DNA of 64,000 nucleotides, taken from Primulina eburnea (Eukaryota; Streptophyta; Magnoliopsida; Lamiales; Gesneriaceae). The DNA lies in assembly GCF_022965805.1 (NCBI RefSeq), contig NC_133108.1, positions 19,728,056-19,792,055 of the forward strand, written 5' to 3'. This document shows, one piece after another, positions 11,699-22,299 of this stretch (position 1 is its first letter; each line of letters opens with the position of its first letter). Under the pieces are notes generated by a model. The model saw nothing but the letters and a program-made list of their open reading frames with translations, did not search any database and was not told the DNA's origin. Both the position numbers and the translations under genes were made by a program.

Positions 11699-12105
11699 GC
11701 GCATATGCGCGAGGTTGGTGCGCGCATATGCGCGAGGAGACGAGCTACAAGAACGAGTGGGCAGAAAGTTGGGCGCACATGCGCGGTACGTGAGCGCGCA
11801 CATGCGCGAGGGGCGCGCACATGCGCGGTTCGTAAGCGCGCACATGCGCGAGTATTCCAGCGCCTTGGGCGCATATGCGCGGCTGGAAGCGCGCATATGC
11901 GCGAGCATGTACTGATGTCGTCCAGAACGTTGGGCGCATATGCGCGGAGAAACGCGCGCATATGCGCGAAGAGCGGAGGTGCGAGGCCGAACATCTCGCG
12001 CATATGCGCGAGCAGCGTCGCGCATATGCACGAGAAGATATGCAGCATTTGCCGGGCCGAAGCTCCGGCGCATATGCGCGGCTTTATGCGCGCATATGCG
12101 CGCGG
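11699..12105 (+). repeat. Cluster of GCGCATATGCGCG motifs
   Basis: Roughly 16 copies of a self-complementary motif built on GCGCATATGCGC or GCGCACATGCGC, often in head-to-head pairs. It occupies the U3 position where other LTRs have the CCGCGG cluster. Long runs alternate purine and pyrimidine. All six frames stay open across it, so the apparent proteins here are artefacts. Confidence 0.9.
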
Positions 12106-12152
12106 CATGCAGATTCTTAAATCGCCACTTGGTCTATTGAAGGCAACGTGTG

Positions 12153-12164
12153 TATATATATATA
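12153..12164 (+). promoter_or_regulatory. TATA-like box of the solo LTR
   Basis: TATATATATATA about 50 bp after the motif cluster, in the same place as in the other LTR copies. Confidence 0.55.
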
Positions 12165-12880
12165 CATATGTCTCTCAATTATTCAGAAATGGAAAAGAAG
12201 AAGGAAACGAGGGAGCGCAAGTTTGATTTCTGATTTGGGTTACGAGTGCTCTGGTTATCAGAATCTGAATCCGAGTACGACACCGTGTTTTTAGCAACGA
12301 TAGCTACTACAAGACGTAAGTTTTGTTACGTTTTGTTAAGATTTGAAATTATGGTATTGTCAGAATCTGATATGATTCATATATGATGTTCTTGGCATAT
12401 TAGACATCGTATAATCTGAACTGGATTGAGAAACGAATATCATATGAAATTGTTATGAATTTCAGAGTTAGATTGACTTATATTTGATATCAGAATTGAG
12501 TTGTTCTTGATTATGAGAGGTTGGGATTCATATCTGACTGATATGGTAGTACTGGATATATTGAAATTATGACGTTATGTTGTTGAAACAGAATTTGGTA
12601 GAATTCTGATTATATCCAGTATTGTTTGGTTGGTGTATTGATATTGTACCCTCGATATCGTATTGTCAGATTGAGTTATTGACAGGCTTTGAATTCAGGA
12701 CTTCGACTGAGCCAGAAACTGACGAAAGAAAGGTATAAATTAATGTTGTGTTGGGATTGCACAACTCGAGTGTGGTTTGACTCGAGTCTCCCTAAATCAC
12801 ATACTTAGTTATTACATTGATATTTGTAATTGTTGAGATTGATGTTTGTAGTCTATTGATTTATAGCAACTGCATGTATT

Positions 12881-13120
12881 GACTGCTGAATCGTTTAGTC
12901 ATTGGCTGAGTTGCCTAGTCACCGACTGATTCGTCTAGCTATCGGCTGTTTCGCCTAGCTATTGGCTGATTCGCTTATTTATTGACTGATTCGTCTATTT
13001 ATTGACTGATTCTTCTATCTATTGACTGATTCGTCTAGCTATCGGCTGTTTCGCCTAGCTATTGGCTGATTCGCTTAAATCTTGACTGATTCGTCAATTC
13101 TGTGGCTGTTTCGCCCAGAC
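12881..13120 (+). repeat. 20-bp minisatellite, 12 copies
   Basis: Exact 20-bp periodicity with consensus near ATTGACTGATTCGTCTAGCT, 12 degenerate copies (240 bp). It is absent from the other LTR copies at the same place, so it expanded within this subfamily. Confidence 0.88.
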
Positions 13121-13796
13121 ATCGGGATCCCTAGGTTAGAGTTGAGTCGAGTCTGAGACGACGCGTTATTTGAGTCGAGTTTGAGTCTGAGTATGATTCA
13201 TTGTTTGATATTGATTTATGTTCTGATTTGATACATGTTATGAATATTTGTTATTATGCTTTTATATATGTTTTATATGATTGAATGTATACATTGTTTA
13301 TACTGGGATATTCATATCTCACCGGAGTTATCCGGCTGTTGTCTTGTTTTGTATGTGTGCATGACAACAGGTGGGACAGGTTCAGGGTCAAGAAGAGGAT
13401 GAGAGAAGACAGATAGCGTGGTGATTCCGGACTTGGTTTAGAAATAGGGTTAGACACTTGATATTAGCTGTTAAACCCTAGTGGAATAAATGTGTGTTGT
13501 ACAGGACTTGTACTTTTATACTGAGATGTATGTTCATGTTTAATATGTAATTGAGTAAATTACATTACGTTTCCGCTTTGTATTTTAAAAAAAAAAATTT
13601 AGACCCTGTTTTATAATTGATTAATTAGTCCCAACGATGATTAAGAACTTGATTAGCGTCCGGGTCCCCACAGTTACTCATAAGCTACTCCAGCTCATGC
13701 ACTGGAGTTTGTACCTCCCCAGGATCGAACCTAAGACCACATGGATATATAGGTACTTAGCACAATCCTGGTACCAATTGAGCTAGCGTCTTTTAT

Positions 13797-14075
13797 TGTA
13801 ACGACCCATTACAGGCCCAGTGGTACAAGATATGTTGCCAAGTACCTTATATCCAGGGAGGTCTTGGGTTCCATTCTTGGAAGGCACAAACTATAGCCTG
13901 GACTATAGAAGTTCTACGAGTAACCCATACGACGCCTATGGAAAGCCCGTGAGTGACACCACAGGGTGGGCAAGCCCACTGGGCCTACGGGCCAAGTCAC
14001 AAGATCGGGATAGCCTTGGGTCGATTGGGGCAGTGGGCCGTATGGGCGGTCCACTGGGCCTGTAATGGGTTGTTA
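13797..14075 (+). repeat. SINE-like repeat with ~27-bp inverted ends
   Basis: The body 13823-14075 matches the SINE-like arms of the palindrome with many differences. The ends are near-perfect inverted repeats: TGTAACGACCCATTACAGG at 13797 and its complement ending at 14075 with one mismatch. No clear TSD is seen. It could be a MITE-like derivative or a second SINE pair with one copy almost fully deleted. Confidence 0.5.
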
Positions 14076-14567
14076 CAGATATCCTATGTGTTTTCATTTA
14101 TATGTAGTGTGAAATCTCTGATCAGAGTATGGTGGTAATTATGAAAGGAGTTTCATAGATTACACCATCGATGCAACTACGGCATGACACATAGTATCGA
14201 TTCATTGACAACTCTCGATAAACCAATGGTTGTCGAATCGGTCGGGATATATGAGTTGAAGGGACCGTACTGTACGCTAACCATAATTGAATGGTTCTTG
14301 CAGGCACTATCATTTGATACCTAGGGAATCATGTAAGCGATGCTGCTAGGCGTTTAACATGATTGGTTGGGTACTATCAGACTTGAGTTCTGAAGTTCTT
14401 GTTATCAAGGGGTTGATAAGTAAGAATGGAGCAATTGGGGTATGCTCATATAAGGACATGTTTAGTCCGAATTACATGGAGATGTGAACCCACGGCTAGT
14501 TGTATCAATGAACCATTGAAGGCCACTCAAGTGCTGGCTTTCTAGATCCCGTTGAGAAGTAAAATTA

Positions 14568-15057
14568 GTTCAATGTGTTGAACGGCTTATAAAGGAGTTT
14601 ATAAGCGTAAGAAAAATTAGAAGTATGATTTCTATAAATGAGAAACTAGTTCAATGTGTTGAACGACTTATAAATGAGTTTATAAGTGTAAGAAAAAAAT
14701 AGAAGTATGACTTCTATGAGAGAAATGTAAATTTTAATTTATGGAAGTGTTCCTAAATTAAAATTTGGCCAAGTGAATAATGTATTTGAAAATTGTGATT
14801 TTCATAAACATTATTATGGACTAAATTAAATTAATTCAAGTGTTGAATTAATTAAACACTAGTGGACCTAGTAGAGTCCAAATAATTAAATTACTTCAAG
14901 TGTTGAATTTAATTAAATCATATTGAGTTTTGTAGAGCTCAATTTAAATTAATTATTTAACTAGTGGGACTTGAGTAAATTCAAGTAATGTTTAATTAGT
15001 CTCAAATATGTTTGAGATAATTAAATTTAGTCCATGGTTTTTAATTTGTTAAAAACC
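14568..15057 (+). other. Hairpin chain in the copia LTR
   Basis: Consecutive short perfect stem-loops as in 36298-36784, for example CTTATAAA/TTTATAAG twice with different loops and AGAAGT/ACTTCT. Stems are kept relative to the other LTR copies. Confidence 0.7.
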
Positions 15058-15400
15058 ATATAATATATATATGCATGCATGGGAGGTGAAGGGTTGGAGA
15101 CAACTTTTGCAACTATCAAGGCTTGGCATGCTACTTTTGTCTCTACTTTTTGCAAGACCAAGACAAGTCTCCCTTCCCCCTCATTCAAGCTACAATGGCC
15201 GAATTCTCCAAGCATTATTCTCTCAAGTTTTCTCTCAATTTTTCTCTTCCAGTGTTGAGGAAGAAAAATACTTCTCTTTGAAAAATTCTTTTATTTTTCT
15301 AGAGCAAAATAAGAGGGGTTCTAGTTTGCTAGTGGTGGTCCTAATTTGAAGGAAAGAAATGAGTCCAAGGAAGCTTGTAGATCTTCATTCCATTCAAGAG

Positions 15401-15451
15401 CCAAGTTGTTTACAACTTGGTTGGAGCCATCATCAACCTTAAGAGGTTGAT
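15401..15451 (+). other. Two U5 hairpins of the copia LTR
   Basis: CCAAGTTGTTTACAACTTGG (15401-15420), then ATCAACCT/AGGTTGAT with loop TAAG (15432-15451). The first stem differs at several paired positions from the other copies but remains fully paired. Confidence 0.78.
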
Positions 15452-15601
15452 AGGTAACTATTTCTAAACACACTATGAATGTCATTATGGTGTTTTATTG
15501 TATTTCATACACAAACTCATGGTGGCCGAAATTTATATGCTAAAATCGAAAAATTTTGTGCTTCCGTTGCGTTTCCGGCCACCGTAACAGATCCCCTTTC
15601 A

Positions 15602-15887
15602 TCCTATTCTTAAAAAGAACTTGGATTGACATTTCTATGGACTTTATTTTGGGATTGCCAAGGACTAAGAAGGGGAGTGATTATATTTTTGTTGTTGTGG
15701 ATAGATTCTCTAAGATGGCACATTTTATAGCTTGTCATAAAACCGATGATTCTTCAAATATTGCGAATTTGTTCTTTAGAGAAGTCGTTAGGTTGCATCG
15801 CATGCCTATGACTATTGTTTCTGATCGCGATGTTATATTCTTGAGTTACTTTTGGAAGACTTTATGGGCTAAACTTGGCACAAAATT
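15602..15887 (+). repeat. Satellite: end of U3 and truncated U4
   Basis: Resumes at the copia LTR's right TSD; the junction TGA is at 15627-15629. U4 keeps the Asp of VSDRDV and stops abruptly at about 15887, inside the KLGTKLL block, where LTR sequence begins. U3 and U4 share VIFLSY against VKFLSY in the arrays. Confidence 0.9.
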
Positions 15888-16895
15888 ATTGAGTTATCGG
15901 TATCACGAGACTAAGCCGTTATGCCGTTCAACTGTATTGAAATCAAGTATTGTTTGTATATGAGTTGGTTGTGTTCTATATTGATAGAAGGTGCATCTAT
16001 ATTGCCATTTCAGATTTGAAGTGACAGGTTTGACATTTGATTCGAGATCTCGACAGACAGTGCGACAAGAAAGGTATAATTCATGTGGTCACGGGATTGC
16101 ACAACTCGATTCAGATTTGATACGAGTTTCCCTAAATCACATACTAGATTGTTATTACATTTGATTATGTAATGTTTTGTTTATTGATTTAGATTCGAGT
16201 CCTGAGATAGGAGATATTGGCAGACTTGCCAAAACTAGACGTTTCGGTGTATCGACGCATAGGAGCAGATTTGCTATATGTGTAGACCCTCGATACAGAG
16301 TTGACCGAAGTCTAGGAATAAGACGTACCGTTGCCCCGAGTGGTTGGGTAGGTAACAGACCGTCTTATTCACACCGGGATCCCTAGATTAGAAATGAGTC
16401 GAGTCAAGATTTAAATGTTGAATACAGATTTGTATTCTTCTACATGTTTAGATTTTATTCATGTTACTTGATATATTCTATGCTTTTGTACATGATTATG
16501 ACATTGCATGCATCCATGTTTTATACTGGGATATGTTCTCACCAGAGTTATCCGGCTGTTGTCGTGTCTGTATGTGTGCATGGCAACAGGTGGGGCAGGA
16601 TCTGGGTCTCGAGCTAGATGAGAGATTGACGATAGCGTGGAGATCACGGGCGTTGCAGATTTCTAGTGTTTTCCTTTTGACTTGTACTACTTATGTTGTA
16701 GTTGGGATTTGAACAGTAGCGTATGATTTTACCAAACAGACATGTATGTATATTATGTTGTTTATTTAATATCAAGACATGATATGCTTTAGTTATACAT
16801 TTAAATTAATGTTAAACGCAAAATTTTGACCCACATTTTCGAACAAAGATCCAATTAAATCCCAAAAGAATAGAGTTAGAGCCCGGGTCCCCACA
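15888..16895 (+). mobile_element. 5'-truncated gypsy LTR
   Basis: 3' part of a gypsy LTR ending GGGTCCCCACA at 16895, with the conserved hairpin 16556-16589 (stem kept by a wobble pair). The start is truncated inside the LTR at the satellite junction. Confidence 0.8.
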
Positions 16896-17116
16896 TTCCT
16901 CGAACGTGGGTGCAGTCATGTTCTTACCGCGGGTGCGGTGTGGCTTCGGCACAAACTTCACAATTCTTATTTAAATGACCGCGGGTGCGGTTCTTGTCTG
17001 AGGCGCGGGTGCGGTATGGCTTCGGCCATTCTTTCAAAAATTCTCATTTTTATGTCATGCATTCTTACCTCTTCAAATCTAACATCAATGACAACTGATA
17101 ATTCTCGAGCCTTACA
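16896..17116 (-). mobile_element. Gypsy LTR 5' fragment, minus strand
   Basis: Minus-strand start TGTAAGGCTCGAGAATTATC at 17116 and a few CCGCGG-type motifs (16926-17015). Truncated at 16896. Confidence 0.78.
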
Positions 17117-17563
17117 GACAGAGATACTATGGATATCCATCCAACCAGAGTAAAGAGAAATGCCATCCTATTGCTATGCTATTGCTATGATATTTATTTC
17201 AGAGTTGATGGTATTTATGTTTTTAAAGCTATGATTTTCAGAGTATGATATGTTCATTGCTATGTAAGAGTTCCACTTGCTGAGTTTTATACTCATTTCA
17301 GTTATTTCATGTGATGCAGATAGGAGCGACGGACCTGGACGTTGACTGTGGACAGGGGGTCATATGCATGCCATGTTGGAAGGAAGATTTTTGGACATGA
17401 TCATAGGAATGATATTTTGTATTTTGCTTTGTCATTTAAATGATCATGTATATATTTTATTATAAAGATGTTTGAAGAAATGTATTTTGAAACTCCTTCC
17501 ATATATTTGAAAGAAAATTTTATTTCCGCTGTGTTTTTATTTAACCGGGTCAGAGGTGTCACA
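17117..17563 (+). mobile_element. 3' fragment of a third LTR family
   Basis: Unlike the other LTRs here; it ends CAGAGGTGTCACA at 17563, a common plant gypsy LTR ending. No ORF. The assignment is inferred from the end and its position among LTR pieces. Confidence 0.4.
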
Positions 17564-17653
17564 ATAAATGTTGAAAAGCGAAAATTTGACCCACTTTTTA
17601 TATTAATGATCCATTTAATCCCAAAGAAAAGAGTTAGAGCCCGGGTCCCCACA
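17564..17653 (+). mobile_element. Terminal ~90 bp of a gypsy LTR
   Basis: Repeats the last ~90 bp of the LTR ending at 16895 (GAGCCCGGGTCCCCACA) and abuts the minus-strand satellite at 17654. Confidence 0.75.
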
Positions 17654-20600
17654 ATAGTCCTATGCATGCCATGCAACCTAGCGACTTCTCTAAAGAACAA
17701 ATCCGCAATCTTTGAAGCATCATCGGTTTTATGACAAGCTATAAAATGTGCCATCTTAGAGAATCTATCTACAACGAAAAAAAATAAAATCCCTCCCCTT
17801 CTTAGTCCTAGGAAACCGCAAAATAAAGTCTATAGAAATGTCAATCCAAGTTCTTTTTAAGAATAGCACGCAAAATTGCTCCCAAAGTTCTATTGACAAC
17901 TTCAGTTTGTCCATCCGTTTGAGGATGACATGTAGTAGAAAACAACAATTTTGTGCCAAGTTTAGCCCATAAAGTCTTCCAAAAGTTACTCAAGAATTTA
18001 ACATCGCGACCAGAAACAATAGTCATAGGCATGCCATGCAACCTAACGACTTCTCTAAAGAACAAATCCGCAATGTTTGAAGCATCATCGGTTTTATGAC
18101 AAGCTATAAAATGTGCCATCTTAGAGAATCTATCCACAACAACGAAAATAGAATCCCTCCCCTTCTTAGTCCTAGGCAACCTCAAAATAAAGTCCATAAA
18201 AATGTTAATTCAAGTTCTTTTTAAAAATAGCACGCAAAAGTGCCCCCAAAGTTCTATTGACAACTTCAGTTTGTCCATCCGTTTGAGGATGACAAGTTGT
18301 AGAAAACAACAATTTTGTGCCAAGTTTAGCCCTTAAAGTCTTCCAAAAGTAACTCAAGAATTTAACATCGCGACCAGAAACAATAGTCCTAGGCATGCCA
18401 TGCAACCTAACGATTTCTCTAAAGAACAAATCCACAATGTTTGAAGCATCATCGGTTTTATGACAAGCTATAAAATGTGACATCTTAGAGAATCTATCCA
18501 CAACAACAAAAATAGAATCCCTCCCCTTCTTAGTCCTAGGCAACCCCAAAATAAAGTCCATAGAAATGTCAATCTAAGTTCTTTTTAAGAATAGCACGCA
18601 AAAGTGTTTCCAAAGTTCTATTGACAACTTCGGTTTGTCCATCCGTTTGAGGATGACAAGTAGTAGAAAACAACAATTTTGTTCCAAGTTTAGCCCATAA
18701 AGTCTTCCAAAAGTAACTCAAGAATTTAACATCGCGACGAGAAAAAATATTCCTAGGCATGCCATGCAACCTAACGACTTCTCTAAAGAACAAATCCGCA
18801 ATGTTTGAAGCATCATCGGTTTTATGACAAGCTATAAAATGTGTCATCTTAGAGAATCTATCCACAACAACAAAAATATAATCCCTCCCCTTCTTAGTCC
18901 TAAGCAACCCCAAAATAAAGTCCATAGAAATGTCAATCCAAGTTCTTTTTAAGAATAGCACGCAAAAGTGTTCCCAAAGTGCTATTGACAACTTCAGTTT
19001 GTCCATCCGTTTGAGGATGACAAGTAGTAGAAAACAACAATTTTGTGCCAAGTTTAGCCCATAAAGTCTTCCAAAAGTAACTTAAGAATTTAACATCGCG
19101 ACCAGAAACAATAGTCCTAGGCATGCCATGCAACCTAACGACTTCTCTAAAGAACAAATCCGCAATGTTTGAAGCATCATCGGTTTTATGACAAGCTATA
19201 AAATGTGCCATCTTAGAGAATCTATCCACAACAACAAAAATAGAATCCCTCCCCATCTTAGTCCTAGGCAACCCCAAAATAAAGTCCACAGAAATGTCAA
19301 TCCAAGTTCTTTTTAAGAATAGCACGCAAAAGTGCTCCCAAAATTCTATTGACAACTTCAGTTTGTCCATCCGTTTGAGGATGACAAGTAGTAGAAAACA
19401 ACAATTTTGTGCCAAGTTTAGCCCAGAAAGTCTTCCAAAAGTAACTCAAGAATTTAACATCGCGACCAGAAACAATAGTCCTAGGCATGCTATGCAACCT
19501 AACGACTTCTTTAAAGAACAAATCCGCAATATTTGAAGCATCATCGGTTTTATGATAAGCTATAAAATGTGCCATCTTAGAGAATCTATCCACAACAACA
19601 AAAATAGAATCCCTCCCCTTCTTAGTCCTAAGCAACCCCAAAATAAAATCCATAGAAATGTCAATCCAAGTTCTTTTTAAGAATATCACGCAAAAGTGTC
19701 CCCAAAGTGCTATTGACAACTTCAGTTTGTCCATTCGTTTGAGGATGACAAGTAGTAGAAAACAACAATTTTGTGCCAAGTTTAGCCCATTAAGTCTTCC
19801 AAAAGTAACTCAAGAATTTAACATCGCGACCAGAAACAATAGTTCTAGGCATGCCATGCAACCTAACGACTTCTCTAAAGAACAAGTCCGCAATGTTTGA
19901 AGCATCATCGGTTTTATGACAAGCTATAAAATGTGCCATCTTAGAGAATCTATCCACAACAACTAAAATAGAATCCCTCCCCTTCTTAGTCCTAGGCAAC
20001 CTCAAAATAAAGTCCATAGAAATGTCAATCTAAGTTCTTTTTAAGGATAGCACGCAAAAGTGCTCCCAAAGTTATATTGGCAACTTCAGTTTGTCCATCC
20101 GTTTGAGGATGACAAGTAGTAGAAAACAACAATTTTGTGCCAAGTTTAGCCCATAAAGTCTTCCAAAAGTTACTTAATAATTTAACATCGCGACAAGAAA
20201 CAATAGTTCTAGGCATGCCATGCAACCTAACGACTTCTCCAAAGAACAAATCCGCAATGTTTGAAGCATCATCGGTTTTATGACAAACTAAAAATTGTGC
20301 CATCTTAAAGAATCTATCAACAACAACAAAAATAGAATCCCTCCCCTTCTTAGTCCTAGGCAACCCCAAAATAAAGTCCATAGAAATGTCAATCCAAGTT
20401 CTTTTTAAGAATAGCACGCAAAAGTGTTCCTAAAGTTCTATTAAAAACTTCAGTTTGTCAATCCGTTTGAGGATGAAAAGTAGTAGAAAACAACAATTTT
20501 GTGCCAAGTTTAGCCCATAAAGTCTTCCAAAAGTAACTCAAAAATTTAACATCCCGACCAGAAACAATAGTCCTAGGCATGCTATGCAACCTAACGACTT

Positions 20601-21479
20601 CTCTAAAGAACAAATCCGCAATATTTGAACAATCATCAGTTTTATGACAAGCTATAAAATGTGCCATCTTAGAGAATCTATCCACGACAACAAAAATATA
20701 ATCCCTCCCCTTCTTATTCCTAGGCAACCTCAAAATAAAGTCCTCAGAAATGTCAATCCAAGTTCTTTTTAAGAATAGCACACAAAAGTGCTCCCAAAAT
20801 TCTATTGATAACTTCAGTTTGTCCATCCGTTTGAGGATGACAAGTAGTAGAAAACAACAATTTTGTGCCAAGTTTAGCCCATAAAGTCTTCCAAAAGTAA
20901 CTCAAGAATTTAACATCGCGACCAGAAACAATAGTCCTAGGCATGCTATGCAACCTAACGACTTCTCTAAAGAACAAATCCGCAATATTTGAAGCATCAT
21001 CGGTTTTATGACAAGCTATAAAATGTGCCATCTTAGAGAATCTATCCACAACAACAAAAATAGAATCCCTCCCCTTCTTATTCCTAGGCAACCTCAAAAT
21101 AAAGTCCATAGAAATGTCAATCCAAGTTCTTTTTAAGAATAGCACGCAAAAGTGTTCCCAAAGTTCTATTGACAACTTCAGTTTGTCCATTCGATTGAGG
21201 ATGACAAATAGTAGAAAACAACAATTTTGTGCCAAATTTAGCCCATAAAGTATTCCAAAAGTAACTCAAGAATTTAACATCGCGACCAGAAACAATAGTC
21301 CTAGGCATGCCATGCAACCTAGCGACTTCTCTAAAGAACAAATCCGCAATGTTTGAAGCATCATCGGTTTTATGACAAGCTATAAAATGTGCCATCTTAG
21401 AGAATCTATCCTCAACAACAAAATAGAATCCCTCTCCTTCTTAGTCCTAGGCAACATCAAAATAAAGTCCATAGAAATG

Positions 21480-21787
21480 TCAATCCAAGTTCTTTTTAAG
21501 AATAGCACGCAAAAGTGCTCCCAAAGTTCTATTAACAACTTCAGTTTGTCCATCCGTTTGAGGATGACAAGTAGTAGAATTTAACATCGCGACCAGAAAC
21601 AATAGTCCTAGGCATGCAATGCAACCTAACGACTTCTCTAAAGAACGAATCCACAATGTTTGAAGAATCATCGGTTTTATGACAAGCTATAAAATTTGCC
21701 CTCTTAGATAATCTATCCACAACAACAAAAATAGTATCCCTCCCCTTCTTAGTCCTAAGCAACCCCAAAATAAAGTCCACAGAAATG
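21480..21787 (-). repeat. Short satellite unit (308 bp)
   Basis: Lacks 56 bp (TTGAGTTACT through GTTGTTTTC) between two TTC trinucleotides, so GRDVKF runs straight into the TACTACTTGTCATCC segment out of frame. The same deletion marks units in both arrays. Confidence 0.93.
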
Positions 21788-22299
21788 TCAATCAAAGTTC
21801 TTTTTAAAAATAGCACGCAAAAGTGCTCCCAAAATTCTATTGACAACTTCAGTTTGTCCATCCGTTTGAGGATGACAAGTAGTAGAAAACAACAATTTTG
21901 TGCCAAGTTTAGCCCAGAAAGTCTTCCAAAAGTAACTCAAGAATTTAACATCGCGACCAGAAACAATAGTCCTAGGCATGCTATGCAACCTAACGACTTC
22001 TCTAAAGAACAAATCCGCAATATTTGAAGCATCATCGGTTTTATGACAAGCTATAAAATGTGCCATCTTAGAGAATCTATCCACAACAACAAAAATGGAA
22101 TCCCTCCCCTTCTTAGTCCTAAGCAACCCCAAAATAAAATCCATAGAAATGTCAATCCAAGTTCTTTTTAAGAATATCACGCAAAAGTGTTCCCAAAGTG
22201 CTATTGACAACTTCAGTTTGTCCATCCGTTTGAGGATGACAAGTAGTTGAAAACAACAATTTTGTGCCAAGTTTAGCCCATTAAGTCTTCCAAAAGTAA

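Larger units (their letters stand above)
11546..13672 (+). mobile_element. Solo Ty3/gypsy LTR, CATATG-motif subfamily
   Basis: Starts TGTAATGCCCGAG, ends GGGTCCCCACA, 2127 bp, with TSD GTTAC at 11541-11545 and 13673-13677. It has the same framework as the other gypsy LTRs: motif cluster, TATA-like box 12153-12164, ACGTAA/TTACGT repeat 12314-12331, hairpin 13336-13370. It differs in carrying a GCGCATATGCGC cluster instead of the CCGCGG one, and a 20-bp minisatellite. No internal region is present. Confidence 0.93.
11406..13790 (-). repeat. tRNA-derived SINE, minus strand, split by a solo LTR
   Basis: SINE sequence lies at 11406-11545 and 13673-13790 (about 258 bp once joined). The minus-strand head has a box-A-like TAGCTCAATTGGTA (13772-13785) and a box-B GGTTCGATCC (13722-13731), spaced as in tRNA genes (RNA polymerase III promoter). 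The cloverleaf is not complete, so this is a SINE head, not a tRNA gene. Confidence 0.7.
10600..15601 (+). mobile_element. Ty1/copia LTR (probable solo LTR) with nested insertions
   Basis: Starts TGTTAGAGTAGG and ends CCCCTTTCA, matching the complete LTR at 35180-37329. The LTR itself covers 10600-11203 and 14078-15601. A block of SINE-like and gypsy LTR sequence (11204-14077) is inserted and has replaced a short LTR stretch. The flanks TACTA (10595-10599) and TCCTA (15602-15606) look like a 5-bp TSD with one mutation. No internal region is present, as expected from LTR-LTR recombination. It sits in satellite unit U3. Confidence 0.9.

Noticed and set aside
11542..12226. Overlapping ORFs on both strands rich in AYAR/HMRE/RICA
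   Set aside because: They translate the repeated GCGCATATGCGC motif, which has no stop in any frame; no codon signal or similarity.
13722..13790. Possible tRNA gene on the minus strand
   Set aside because: Boxes A and B are present but a proper acceptor and anticodon stem are not visible; it continues into a SINE body.
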